In this document: piece by piece, positions 1-10,771 of the stretch
How the letters are laid out: every line of letters begins with the position of its first letter
Numbering within the stretch: position 1 is the first letter of the stretch
DNA from: Sipunculus nudus
Taxonomy: Eukaryota > Annelida > Sipuncula > Golfingiida > Sipunculidae
NCBI GenBank assembly: GCA_026874595.1
Contig: CM049321.1
Span: 20,680,979-20,744,978, forward strand
DNA length: 64,000 nucleotides
Direction of reading: 5' to 3'
The notes under the pieces: generated by a model
What the model was told of the DNA's origin: nothing
What the model saw: the letters and a program-made list of their open reading frames with translations, nothing else
Databases searched by the model: none
Translations under genes and position numbers: made by a program

Positions 1-1673
1 AACATTAACTTACGACTGCAATACATTTGTGAGTGACGGATAAAATTTGGACGACTTGATGAAGGTAATCACTTTGCAGAGGAATATATGTGTGCATTTT
101 GTGATTTTGTTTTGGGGGCTTTTTAAGGTTTTTTTTTAAATGAATGATGTTATTATATTTTTATGAACTTGGCTGGACGGTCCAGTATTAGGATGGGTCG
201 AGCCATCGTGTGATCCTGTTTAAAATACCATACATGCGATATATACGTTAAACTAAGTATTCGAATCAGTATTATTGCAAAATCTTACTTGACAGATTCA
301 CTGAAGACTCAATTATCTACATGGAGCTTAACACCAGCAAAATATATATGTTTCCCTTCACACCCTATCGAGTCAGTATTCTTGTTGTATCAGCGGGGGT
401 GCTTTTATATACATTAATGGCATCCTGGTTCGCTTTCATCATTATTGTTGTGCGTCTGGGTCGAGTGTTTTATTTTTTTCCTGGTCTATCCCACACTCTT
501 ATATTGTAGTCTTATCGATCAGTGTGTGTAACTCGGACCCTAAACGGGCAGACTAATTTTATAGGATAAATGCTGAACAACAAGCCTGAAGAGACGATTA
601 ATTAGTATGCTGTTTCGCAGAGTGGATGTGGGTCTGTGTTGAGTGTTTTATTTTTTTCCTGGTCTATCCCACACGTTAACTGGCCGGATATCAATTGTAC
701 AATAGAAACCCTGTTGATGGATATTTTAAGCCACTTATTTATGTACATATGTTACACAGATATAATATAATACGACCTAAATCAAATCCGATGAAGAGGG
801 GGCATCAAACATAAGGGAAACATATCTGAAGTTTCTTTGATAGAAATCAATCATTTTAATATATAATGATACGAGACATTCTTCAAATATAAATATATAA
901 AGCTAACATATGCCGCATGGTGTACATTAAGTCATTTTGAAACAGAGAATTTACAAAAATACAATGAATATAAAAAAATTGTGATCCTGCACTTAAAACA
1001 ACAGATTGTTCATCTGCTAATCTGTCTCCATAATATTTGCCATTACGGCTATGCAGTACTTGTGGTACCTCAGGGCGTTAGAACGATGATATTTGTCATG
1101 AACAGAACAAGTGCTCCTATTAATAAAAATACAATTTTTCTTAATCAAATGTACCTAAACGATTGGGAATAGTAATTCTTTGTTCCAAATATGTTTCCCC
1201 GTATACAAGTTCATACATGCTTGTTTTCAAAAGATCAGTGTAGCTTCCATGCAAATACCAATAAAATATTTTTTGAAAGGTAAATCAACATTGTTCTCGG
1301 TTCTGAATTGCGGTCTTGTGCTTGTTCCTCTTTGGAACTACGGGTAGAAAACACATATCAGTACTTTTATAGATATCAGGTAAAAAAAAAAAACAGGAAC
1401 TAAACATGTTCGTAAAGGTGGCGGCGACATCCTGCGAAAGACTGATGGACTAAAGAGAGCTTAATAATATAAAGTATATATATATATACTTGTTGTATAA
1501 TATATTATTGTTACTTTCCAAAAAAATTGATTTTGAATTAAAAAGCTTGACCTTTACATATATAAAACACAAAAATATATAAAAGTCAATAATATTAAAT
1601 CGGTAAAATTGCTAGCTTCGAAACTGCTATGTCCAAACAGCTGTTAATATAATTGACTAAAAGTGAAAATGAC

Positions 1674-1674
<1 letters not shown>

Positions 1675-1731
<57 letters not shown>
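1675..1731. repeat. (TA)n microsatellite
   Basis: An almost pure TA tract of about 57 bp. It lies in unit A at the same relative place as the long TA tracts at 36,010 and 54,150, so the microsatellite position is older than the duplication. Confidence 0.95.
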
Positions 1732-1735
<4 letters not shown>

Positions 1736-1964
1736 TGCTCTATCGAGTAGGAAACATCTTCAGCTCTGCCTATTTCTGCCTATTGTTATTTTTGATTCAT
1801 ATGATCTTCCTGCTTGCCTTCTGAATATTTTTTTAGGTTTTATTATTCACTAAAGATATCTTTACCTTTCATAGTGTCTGGGTTTTAGTTTTCATTGTCC
1901 CCGGAAGATGTCTCCTTTTGGAGCTGATGATAATATATTTTCAGACAGACACTCTTTAACCAAT

Positions 1965-2172
1965 CCCAACCAAGGTATGCATGAGAGCAATCACTGATCC
2001 AAATTTGAATGAAATCTAAAAATATTTAGGAAAGTTATCGCACGAAAACGAAAAGCTGACGGACGGACAGACAGAGAGTCAGACATACAGACGGACAGAC
2101 AGGCGAACAGTTAAACGGACAAAGAGACAAAGCCAGTCAATGTCCCCCGTTCAGCGGAAGCGGGGCAAAATA
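1965..2172. repeat. GACG/GACA-rich interspersed element with terminal hairpin
   Basis: A run of degenerate GACGGACAGACAG repeats (about 2,057-2,130) is followed by a CCCCG...CGGGG stem-loop at 2,145-2,165. The stretch is missing at the matching point of units B and C (near 36,410 and 54,545), so it is probably a short interspersed element inserted in unit A only. The family is not identified. Confidence 0.5.
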
Positions 2173-2224
2173 AAAGTTAATACATTTATTAGGATGACAT
2201 TGTCCTGCAATTTTTCCTGTGATT

Positions 2225-2345
2225 TGGAATATTGAAAAAAGCTCATATATATACCATGTGTAATTGAAAAGATGGATTTATTATATATTGTGTCACTGGT
2301 AAGAGGTTTTGTATGGACACCACTTGATGATTTGGAATAATTATA
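2225..2345 (-). pseudogene. Relic linker exon, unit A
   Basis: The minus strand shows a decayed copy of the short exon that in the intact gene joins CTLD-2 to the membrane exon. The conserved ending is a His codon followed by a GTATAT-like donor (ACATG then GTAT). Matching relics sit at about 36,425-36,530 and 54,550-54,665. The acceptor side is not convincing. Confidence 0.4.
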
Positions 2346-2649
2346 TTCAGAGTTGTCTGTAAAATTGCAAAACAGATAACAACAGTTTTATGACTAATAT
2401 GTCGGTAATTGTGAAAGAATCCCTTTTTTTGTTCTAAATTTAAATGTAAATATGCAAGGTTAAGTTATGCAAAGATATGTTTATAAGTTTTCAGGGAGCT
2501 TAAATGCACAGTATATTCATGGCTTGAATATACAGTCTACACTTAAAACGAAGACATTAATGGTTAGAAAAAGCATACGAATATAGCTTTAAAATATATT
2601 TGAGATTTCTGCACATTGCATACTCATATTCAACACAGAGAATTATATT

Positions 2650-2770
2650 TTCTGTCGCACTCTACAACCTTTCATGAGATTTTTCTTTCTCGTTTAAAAG
2701 CAATGGCACACTTTCTTTCAAATGGCCGTCCAGTTTGTAGAAGCTCGGCATCAGTTTTATGATCAATCAA
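2650..2770 (-). pseudogene. Relic CTLD C-terminal-half exon, unit A
   Basis: On the minus strand the frame gives MPSFYKLDGHLK and then matches the good exon at 48,260-48,394 ([15 protein letters not shown]). A one-base deletion relative to unit C breaks the frame just before the conserved Cys. It is therefore a dead copy of a second CTLD exon set in the first intron. Confidence 0.6.
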
Positions 2771-3301
2771 TTTATAATGTGTATGTTGAATGCAAATTTT
2801 ATTCAATCGAAATATTCTAAAAATGCACGACTTTATAATATTTGTAGTATATAATTACATTCACGTTAATAAGTGTAAATAGTCCTTAATATCATATCAT
2901 GTATATCAAAGATATACAATGATAGTGTATTTTGAGAAAAACAAAAGTAAGTTCGATTAGGTGTATATGTTTTACCCTTTCGCATGTATACATGCATCTT
3001 TGTTTTTTTTCATATAATGACATATGTCGCAGTTTCTACACACTATTACGATTGCAATAATGCTGTTATCATAACAGTGTAATGAGTTAGGAGTAAATGA
3101 ATTATATACGAACACATAATGACAAAATCAATTTTGTTTTCAATGAGCTGACCATTTCATTAACAATTTTCAAATTAGTCGATAGATAAGTAAAACCTAT
3201 AAATGAGTTGACCATCACGCAGATGATCAAATGCAAAGGCTCTTTTTGAGGACCAACCCCTCCCACTTTAATATGCCTGTTTCATAGCAACTCTTATTTT
3301 A

Positions 3302-3440
3302 CTCCATGCGCATGGAGTGCAGTTTAAAGATACACCATTTTCTGCATTTGGCGTTCCGTGATCTTCTATTTCTTTCAAACACCGTTAAGTATTACATACT
3401 GAACAATCTTAAATATAAAAAAAGTATGAGTATTCTCGAG
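3302..3440 (-). pseudogene. Relic CTLD N-terminal-half exon, unit A
   Basis: The minus strand retains GVSLNCTP, comparable with the [12 protein letters not shown] of units B and C and the [12 protein letters not shown] of the intact exon at 48,891-49,145. Upstream and downstream frames are interrupted by stops. The short plus-strand open frame here is a shadow. Confidence 0.5.
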
Positions 3441-4212
3441 AAAAAGGGTTTGCTCGCTTTTTGGATCAGCGTCAACACAGTCAAATCATGGTTAATATAT
3501 TCTATAAAACTAATATCAATTTATAAATCATCAAAGTAGCATATCATTTTGGTATCATTTTATGATAAAGCCATTGTTACTCGTATATGTGAGAAACAAA
3601 AGAATTTTGAAACTGTATATTCAACACAATTGCTTTCACATATGAAGCCTTCTACATAAAGATGACACTATGTTAAAAAACACTGATGAACGCCCGACTG
3701 CAGTATAAGCCCGACGACTAAAGTTTCTTAACACATTTTTTTACCAAATTGGTTTAGCTACAATTGTGTCCATTGCGTTTAAGAAAATAAAAGCAGTTTA
3801 TAGAAGGCCATGTTTTATTATCTGTCACCTGTATTTCCCATAAAGAGAGAAAATTAATTATTTATATATGTTTTTTTCACGAATCGCAGTTCAAGTTAAT
3901 ATCCTTCCTGGATTAGGTTAAACATTTCACATATAATATTTCTTTAATGACTTTTTTATTGCAAAAAAAGCTTTTAAATAGTAATGCACAAATACTTAGT
4001 GAAAACAAAACAAGAGGTTATCATGTGAGTGAAATGCCGATATAACACCAATTAAGAACAGAAAAAAATATAGTTTAGCATACAAATCCATTTAAGCAGA
4101 TTTCTTTTCAAAATACTATATGATAGGTAAAATCATATTGATCTGACGATAAAAGAACTCAAAGTTAATTAGTCCAAGCAAAACGAATGACAGCCTATTT
4201 TGTTATATAACC

Positions 4213-4340
4213 CTAATAATTATCTCGATGCATAGTTATGTAAGTCTGTTGAGCTGACACGCTTGACAGGCGTATTGATTGATAATTGATTGCGTATCCA
4301 TTAAAACTGGCCTGGCTTGAAACAGTAACCAAACCAATTT
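4213..4340 (-). pseudogene. Relic of the 96-bp exon, unit A
   Basis: It aligns with 56,578-56,673. The minus strand gives ASFNGYAINYQ where unit C has [11 protein letters not shown], but the two Cys codons of unit C are lost and the frame ends at a stop. The acceptor has also decayed from TTTCAG to TTTCAA. Confidence 0.45.
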
Positions 4341-4909
4341 TTTGCCATTTTGGTATAAAGTACACAACAAAAAAATTCCAGTCCCATTTGTCCATATGCC
4401 GACGGAGCTCTAACCGTTATTACTTCACACTATCTTGTTAAACACATTCTGAAGACTAGTTTCAGACTTCCTAAACTTTCGCACATAATCTAAAACATGC
4501 ACACAAAAGTGTATCTGAATCGTTCTATCCATAAAGTCGACATTATTAAGACAAGGAAATGCTAACGTGTGTCTGCCCGATAAACCTATCATTTCAGATT
4601 GTCAAAGTTCTGATGAAACTTACAAATACTATCTCATGAATCACAAAGGCTAACCAATTTGTATGCCAAGGTGTATAACATGACTCATATATATATGAGA
4701 TTCATGTAGCGCTACCTGCATCGACCTATCTATTTTGGGAACAAAACTGCGATTACCATAAGCAATGTATGGAGGATTCTTTGGGGTTAGTCACAGGGTT
4801 CTTCACTAATAATTAATTTTGGCTAAACTAGCCCAAATAATATTGTGTTATACCATTAAGAATATAATAAAAATATGCATTAACCTTGCATAAAATAACC
4901 TGATACCTA

Positions 4910-4985
4910 TATACTAGGACTGACATCCCGAATCCTGTCCACTTTATTCCTGATCTCTCCATGCTTCACCAACTAATAATGTACT
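4910..4985 (-). pseudogene. Possible relic of a first CTLD exon, unit A
   Basis: After a TTATTAG acceptor-like site the minus strand reads GEAWRDQE then a stop, then SGQDSGCQS. Unit C has [19 protein letters not shown], comparable in register with the start of the intact exon ([19 protein letters not shown]). The remainder of the exon is not recognisable. Similarity is weak and could be chance, but it recurs at 39,650 and 57,840. Confidence 0.3.
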
Positions 4986-5772
4986 CAGATAGACCGGAAT
5001 ACGTTAATACAGTAATTCCGACACATAGCTAACGTGAAGACAGAAAAATCTATAAAAGACATCTTTTCCTCATAACCACCATTGTATTATTAACAGCAGG
5101 CAGCCAAATAGTAGAATACTCATCTTTAGAAAAAATGGTTTCTACATGCAACATTTGAAATATATTAATTACGATTTTTTGTCGATCCTATGACCCTAGC
5201 ACACTAGATATGACTAGTGTAGTCAATAGATTTGTGGGTTAGGCGAACAGTCAGTCAAACGTTGATACCCTGACCTGCTCTGAAAGGGGCCATGATGTTT
5301 GGTTCATTTATTACTATAACATATACCTTTTTTTACTAAAAAAGTACATATTGTGTTAACTCATTTATTTTTCAGCAACATTTTCAGCTAAAAAAGTAAT
5401 CGCAGCTGATTCATATTCATCATTGCTCTGATATAAAGGGAACCTGAAAATAACTTTGTGAGTGTTTTTGCTGTAATCATTTTATAAACTTTCTAAAATC
5501 CAGATACATTTTTAATTTCCCTTTAACACAGAAAACATAGTGTTGTCGCAGTTTCCAATATATTTTTCTTAACGTATACACTTCAAATATTCCACTTTAT
5601 CAAGTTCAAATCCAAATAAAAGAATCAAAATTATTTATTGGGGCCTAAACATTAAAATAACACTTTCATTATTGGAACTTTGTATACCAATTAGATTTAG
5701 TTCTATGGAGATATCATTGCACAAGATATGAAAAGCAAAATAAATAAGTAATGAAATAATGTTAAAGTTTAC

Positions 5773-5842
5773 CTAACATAAATGCTTCACTCTCTGGGCA
5801 CTGAAGAAAGGTGAACAGTAGCCAGACAGATATGAACCCCAT
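5773..5842 (-). CDS. Signal-peptide exon, lectin gene of unit A
   Basis: Minus-strand ATG at 5,842 opens [15 protein letters not shown], then PESEAFML, and ends one base into the next codon at a GTAAAC donor. The start is supported by conservation of the ATG, frame and donor in units B and C. It encodes a classical secretory leader: hydrophobic core WLLFTFL with a likely cleavage after the Cys/Pro/Glu region. The phase-1 end matches the phase-1 start of the CTLD exons. The next exons of this gene in unit A are decayed within the window; intact ones may lie beyond position 1. Confidence 0.75.
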
Positions 5843-5849
5843 CTTGTTG

Positions 5850-7500
5850 TCTCCTTTTACTGTCAAAAAGGTGGTTTTGATATATGACATGACACCGTGT
5901 TCTTATTCCCGCACAATCTATATTCCTTGCATAAGGAATTACTGTTTATTTCCTTCTTTTTTATAAGGTTAACTAAGCATCGTTATAGTCATAATGGTTA
6001 TACGATTCCTGACAAAGGCGTAATTGTTTGTTCAATATTTGCTTATATAAATTTAATAAACATAACAGTGGTTGTTTTATATGTCATTTATGTAATTCTA
6101 GTAGGTGTTTTAGGTAAGGAGGTTATAGATGGACAAAGGGATAATAGGCTGACCGTATTTCTAACTGACTGTCCGCCTATCCCGTAGATCTGTATACCAC
6201 ACGAGTGTTATCTAATTTGGAGTGCTAAAGTTCTATGAATCAACAAAAAGTCGATTCAAATTCATTTAAAATATTACATGCTAAAACCATTTTTACTAAA
6301 GATAAGTTTTCTGTTGTTTATAGTATAATGCTGGATATTAGAATCCAAACAAGGCAGATGACTGTCGATGGTAGAGGTGTCCTTAATATCCTCCCTCTAT
6401 GCTATGTGTCTGAATTACTGCATATTCATAAACCTTTATACATTTGGATGATTGGCAGATTAAACGATTTTGCGCATCTGTCTGCGTGGTGAGAAGAAAT
6501 CGGTTACCCGATCGGAGGCCCAAAATATGTATATGCAAGTGCTTGGTACCGTTACTTGGAAATAGGTGTTGATACGTGCAATTATATTAAAAATTATTAA
6601 GCTTGAATGTAGGGGTTTTCGTTTATCAGTGCACAATGGCAATTTCATTCACTTGTGTACAGCCTCAATGAGATTTAATGCTTGCTATATTCAGTAAATA
6701 GTAAATGGACATGTAAGCGCCTGAGATTAATCGATTGCTATGTGGAGTAAATAGTACAAATGGACATATGAGCAATGATCCACGATTTCTGGCTGCACTG
6801 CTAAAGTATCAGTATATGTGTGTCTTTTATTTACAGATAAAATAACTGAACAGTAATTTAGTATCAACATATACATATATATATATTCTGTTTATCCTAT
6901 ATTCACATAGAAAATAACCGCGCATTTCTTTGTAAGACAAAACCAATATTTTCCCCTATTATTTCTCATTGTTGTGTCATATTAGAAAATATTAACGTAA
7001 ACAAAAGTAGTTTTCTTTACAGATAGAGGGCTTGAAACTTTACCTCTTAAGCAATCAGCTGTCTGTGGTTTATGGTTATATTTCAAATGCTGTCCTGGGT
7101 ATATATTAGCAATAAAGTTTCCTTCTTTGCTGCAAATTGGACCCGCGTGATATTATTATTATTATGAGTGTTAGAAAAATATTGAATCACTTTTACTTAT
7201 GTGATTGTGATATAACCACAAACTTAACCGTTATGCAACATTATCTTAAGAATTAGGCTGTAAATAAGAAATTATTTCTAGGGATTTTTCATTTTCCCAC
7301 CTTATCCAACATTTATGATGTCGACGACCAAAAAATTACAAGGCCTTCCTTAAACACCAACTGACAATTTAAACCTGCACTAATTGAGACGTGGAGTGTC
7401 TCCTAACGTGTGCGACCTCGCCCATTTCACATCAGAGTTGGCAAAGCATTATCTGACTTTAGCAATACCCAACTTTAAATGTCTCGACTTTTGGTCCCTG
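5850..7500. other. 5' flank of unit A lectin gene; no gene seen
   Basis: Sequence upstream of the signal exon. Blocks near 6,890-7,450 are conserved in B (42,560-43,140) and C (59,070-59,640), which would suit promoter or 5' UTR sequence, but I cannot point to a TATA box or initiator with confidence. Open frames here (5,897-6,187 and 6,235-6,492 plus; 6,460-6,648 minus) show no recognisable domain. Confidence 0.4.
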
Positions 7501-7540
7501 TCTAATTATATGTAATCAATGTGTGCTTTTCATTCAAAAT

Positions 7541-7562
7541 AGAAATATCGATCGAGGCCAAG
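7541..7562. other. Empty target site corresponding to the hAT insertion in unit C
   Basis: Unit A reads AATAGAAATATCGATCGAGG then CCAAGAAAAA. Unit C has AATAGAAGTATTGATGGGG directly before the hAT left end and TGATGGAGGCCATGAAAAA directly after its right end. Unit A therefore shows the pre-insertion arrangement. Confidence 0.7.
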
Positions 7563-8226
7563 AAAAATTATTACTCCTGCCAGACCAAGCCTTATGTGCC
7601 AAATACATTCAAGATGTATAAACTTGTCAAATTTCTGCCCGACAAGTCATCCCACTCTTGGGATATGTGTGCTTTACATCCAAAAATACAAGTATATATC
7701 CAGGCTGAGCATAACATGCGACACTTCTGCTCGTTTCCACTTGTGAGGCTGATATCTCATTCACTCCTGGGATGTATACAGAGACCTACGCTGCCAAAAC
7801 AAAGTTGGAGGTGGCGCCAACAGTCTTGAGTACATATAAGCTGATCCGAGATGTATGGATGGAAATACAGAATACCTGAATGTTACGTCAGACAACTCCC
7901 GATATATGTGCACTTATGTAAGCTTTACATTGTACAAGGGGCCACCAGTTTTGCGTCTGAGAAAGCTATCCAGGATTTATAAAGTTCAGAAAAATACTAA
8001 ACTAACCATGAAAACCCTAGTTGTGCAGCAGCGGTTTTATGGTACCACGTCCCTTTCTAACCCTGGCATACATGTTGAACTACATATAAATACTGAATAA
8101 TATTAAACTGTTATTTAACCTGGAAAAGGGTTTGCATTATGCCAAGGCTATTTCAAATACATTTAAGGATTTTCTATTTTAACATTCACCGTGTTGCTCA
8201 ATATAAACTCGAGACTCCTTGTTCTA

Positions 8227-8483
8227 ATATACTTTGTATATTAAATAAGACACCCTTTTGAAGACCAAACCGCACCTCTGAGCAGCCCATGTGGTGCAAA
8301 GCTCTTCTGTGTTTGATAATCCTGAGACCAAGAGTGTTTTACTTTTCTTCTTGCACAATTTGTTGGCGTTGAACCATTCGTTAGGGGTGGCAGTGCAGTT
8401 TACAATTACACATGTCTCTGAGGCAGGCGTTTCGTGTTGGTCTTTATCTTTCATACAAATCCTACTATTACAATCTGAACAAC
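8227..8483 (-). pseudogene. CTLD N-terminal-half exon of a neighbouring lectin copy
   Basis: After a TTTCAG acceptor the minus strand opens in phase 1 with GCSDCNSRICMKD, then SETCVIVNCTATPNEW, FNANKLCKKKSKTLL and TWAAQRCGLVFKR. This is the same layout as the exon at 48,891-49,145: a Cys-rich lead-in (CxxC...C), the first CTLD Cys pair, W-F-x-A-x-x-x-C, then a W..G..VFK end. The frame is open to a stop at 8,224. No clean phase-1 GT donor is visible, so the 3' border is uncertain. The exons on its upstream side (8,725-9,175) contain stops, so the gene copy as a whole is probably dead. Confidence 0.65.
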
Positions 8484-8724
8484 CTGAAATTTGTGAGAAC
8501 TAAATAAATAATCTATGTGCGATCCACGTGTTTTTTTTTTTTACTTTTTACTCTTGGTAAACATTAAAATCAGTCAGAGTCCCGACAAACTTGTACTAGT
8601 TACAAGAAATGGGTTCTCTTTTGTATGAGATACATGAACTCAATTATTTTTAAAGGAAAGGGTCTAGCCTTTTACTCAGATGTAACAGTCATTAACAAAG
8701 GTTGCGTATTCATAACTCTCTATC

Positions 8725-8838
8725 TTAATTTTCACACACAAACCCTTCCACGTCAGTTCTGCAGTCTGTTGCATTCGCGGAGAGGGACTGGAATCTCAAA
8801 ACAGCGCAGGTTCATTATTTGGTTATCAAGATCACAAA
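8725..8838 (-). pseudogene. Relic CTLD-1 C-terminal-half exon
   Basis: The minus strand matches the intact 114-bp exon at 49,344-49,457. It retains ATDCRTDVEGFVCEN where the intact exon has [16 protein letters not shown]. Two adjacent stops lie before the first Cys, and the last full codon has become TAA, removing the donor context. It lies between the fragments at 8,227 and 9,018 in the order expected for one gene. Confidence 0.6.
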
Positions 8839-9017
8839 AATACACAAAGTTAAACATTTAAAGCCAAGTTTCAAACAGTAGAACTTATGTCACTTTTGCA
8901 AATTAAAACTTGAATTCAAAGATGCCGAAAATACACTTCAGAGCCTGATTATCTGGTATTTTACAGTATGTATTATGATAAGAGCTTCTGCATATACGTT
9001 AGATAACACAAACACAC

Positions 9018-9170
9018 TGGATTACCTGCCATTAATCCAAGTGTCTGCATTAGTAATTTCCAGCCAAAGCCCTTTGAATGACATATTGTACCTGTGCATT
9101 GCCTCCGCAATAATTTCATCATGTTGGTCTTTGAGATGGAAAGGTAATGTAAGTTGATCATCTTGACATG

Positions 9171-9175
<5 letters not shown>
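9018..9175 (-). pseudogene. Truncated CTLD-1 N-terminal-half exon
   Basis: The minus strand reads MSCQDDQLTLPFHLKDQ, then EAMHRYNMSF, GLWLEI and DTWINGR. It aligns with [17 protein letters not shown] ... [17 protein letters not shown] ... [10 protein letters not shown] of the intact exon at 50,014-50,223. The 5' third of the exon is replaced by the adjoining TA tract. The Glu codon after DGR is TAA (9,022-9,024), followed by a GTGTGT donor-like site. It is clearly CTLD-derived and clearly broken. Confidence 0.7.

Positions 9176-9176
<1 letters not shown>

Positions 9177-9225
<49 letters not shown>
9177..9225. repeat. (TA)n microsatellite
   Basis: A pure TA tract that abuts both the truncated lectin exon and the 3' LTR of the Ty3/Gypsy element. 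It is probably the insertion target and has expanded since. Confidence 0.95.
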
Positions 9226-9229
<4 letters not shown>

Positions 9230-9920
9230 ATCTTCCGGCTGCGAGGCGGAGCTCAGACCGATGTTGCGGGAAGCGACCACTCTCCGAACCTCTCACGAAC
9301 AAACAAGGGCAAATGGCGATAAATCCTTTAATGGTCCTGATGAAAACAGACCAGAGTTTAGTGATACGTGAGGCTTCTACAAAGTCCATATATAACATAT
9401 TACATATATTACATATAAGCGATACAGATTTAAAACACAGAAACACACAGAAATCAACTTAAACCTTAAACCTTAGGATTAAGGCATTATGAACTATTTT
9501 TACAAAACACTAAAATATGACTTTGCGAGTTACTGGATGAAATTTAGGAAGAAAAGGAAATAAATGACTGAAATTAGCAAGAATGAAACCATTTCTCACC
9601 TGATGAATACAGAACAGAGTATAGTGAAACGTGTGGTTTCTACAAAGTCCTATGGCAGAGTGACGGCTGAACGGACTTCTGGTCCGGCGTTTCCGCCACT
9701 CTGCACACTGTCAGGTGATAGTTTGTTATTGAAGGTTTTTTAAATAATTTAAATAACATAGGCCGGACTTAGCAGCAAACAAGTGGGTCGAAGACGACCT
9801 GAGCATTTTGGTCTTGTGTTAAAACAACCACTTATTTTAGCAACCAGTTCTCGCTGTCTTGCCCTGGCGATGCAAGAAACACTTTTGTCCCGGCGTTGTA
9901 CGAAACAAATACCCTTTACA
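9226..9920 (-). repeat. 3' long terminal repeat of a Ty3/Gypsy element
   Basis: About 695 bp bounded by TGTAA at the low end and TTACA at the high end, the inverted ends expected for an LTR. A purine-rich tract sits directly outside the high end, and about 47 bp of the same terminal sequence recurs at 12,371-12,417. Within the LTR, about 45 bp near 9,341-9,387 is repeated at 9,603-9,649 (both contain CTACAAAGTCC), an internal duplication. No matching target duplication is found at the outer ends. Confidence 0.75.
9655..9704. other. Nested inverted repeat inside the LTR
   Basis: GCAGAGTG pairs with CACTCTGC at the outside and CGGAC with GTCCG around a five-base loop inside, with further CGG/CCG pairing between. 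The 50-bp structure would fold as a stable hairpin in DNA or RNA, as in an LTR leader. Its function is not known. Confidence 0.6.
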
Positions 9921-9930
9921 CTCTCCCCCG
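9921..9930 (-). promoter_or_regulatory. Polypurine tract of the Ty3/Gypsy element
   Basis: The minus strand reads CCGGGGGAGAG immediately before the LTR start TGTAAAGGG. That is the expected position of the plus-strand DNA primer, and it fixes the LTR border. Confidence 0.7.
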
Positions 9931-10079
9931 GTTTTTCATTGGCGTCCCGCCAATTTTAATATATCAGACATTATGTTTAAATACTTAAGTGATTTATACC
10001 AGTTCGATATATACGATGGTAGGTTGGAATATCACGATGTTTTTGACCAACATGGCATATAATTCTATGGAAGCTTATC

Positions 10080-10771
10080 TTAGTAAGTTTTATTTATTGA
10101 GGACTGACCATTCATTTGTTGGACATTGTATAACCTATTCTTAAATCCTACAATGTAATAACCCGGACGTAATTTGGCGGGTAATTGCCGTTGTCGCCTC
10201 GGACGGGCTAAAGGTGCATTATTTACAGATGGTGCAGATTGATTTAAGCCGTGATCAGAAACATTTAAAGTGGACATCGGTTCATTGGTTTCCTAATCCG
10301 ATAACACCGGATCCAGTGGAATAACTGGAACGTTCTGGTCGGGTGACGTTTGGGAATGACCAGAGGTATTTTCTGAGATATTAATGTGAATTACAGGGAA
10401 TTCCTCTACATCGGGGCTCATTGGTATTGGTATCATATTATCATCTAATATCTCTTCATCGGGAGTTAGACATTCCTGAATGTCAGGTATTACATTATCA
10501 CCTAATATCTCGTCTGGAGATAGACACTCTTGAATGCTATCAACTGGTGGTACATTATTCATTTGCGAAGCATGTTGAGGTGTAACCTGCTGAGGAACAT
10601 CAGAATTCCTTTCATTATGCTGGTTTCTGTCAGAAACACTAATAACAAGCTGTGGTTGGTCATCAAATGAGTCGTTCTTCACGTCACTGTCGGAGGAGTC
10701 ACTGGTATCAAAGGCAGATGTAACACGTTTCCTTCTACCTGGAGAGGGAGGAGATGTGAAAGGAAGATAGT
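10080..10771 (-). pseudogene. C-terminal region of Ty3/Gypsy polyprotein
   Basis: Two minus-strand frames (10,293-10,682 and 10,080-10,277) lie between the integrase and the 3' LTR. The first is acidic and Pro/Asp/Glu-rich with a repeated QECL(S/T)PDE motif. The second ends with ARPRRQRQLPAKLRPGYY, a basic tail like that seen at the end of many invertebrate Ty3/Gypsy polyproteins. A short interruption separates it from the integrase frame. It has no known catalytic role. Confidence 0.6.

Larger units (their letters stand above)
1..8200 (-). repeat. Lectin duplicon, unit A (truncated by window edge)
   Basis: Position 1 onward aligns by eye with 34,510 onward in unit B and 52,650 onward in unit C; the same landmarks follow in the same order: relic linker, relic CTLD halves, a 96-bp exon relic and the signal-peptide exon. 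The offset to B is about 34.7 kb, roughly two 17-18 kb periods. Divergence is clearly larger than between B and C, so A split off earlier. Unit A ends where the sequence enters the lectin fragment at about 8.2 kb. Its 3' (lower-coordinate) half, which would hold the best-preserved CTLD exons, lies outside the window. Confidence 0.8.

Noticed and set aside
9018-9175. The lectin fragment considered as split by the Ty3/Gypsy insertion, with its 5' part just beyond 12,421
   Set aside because: The sequence after 12,421 has only faint similarity to the exon start and no acceptor, so I could not support the split.
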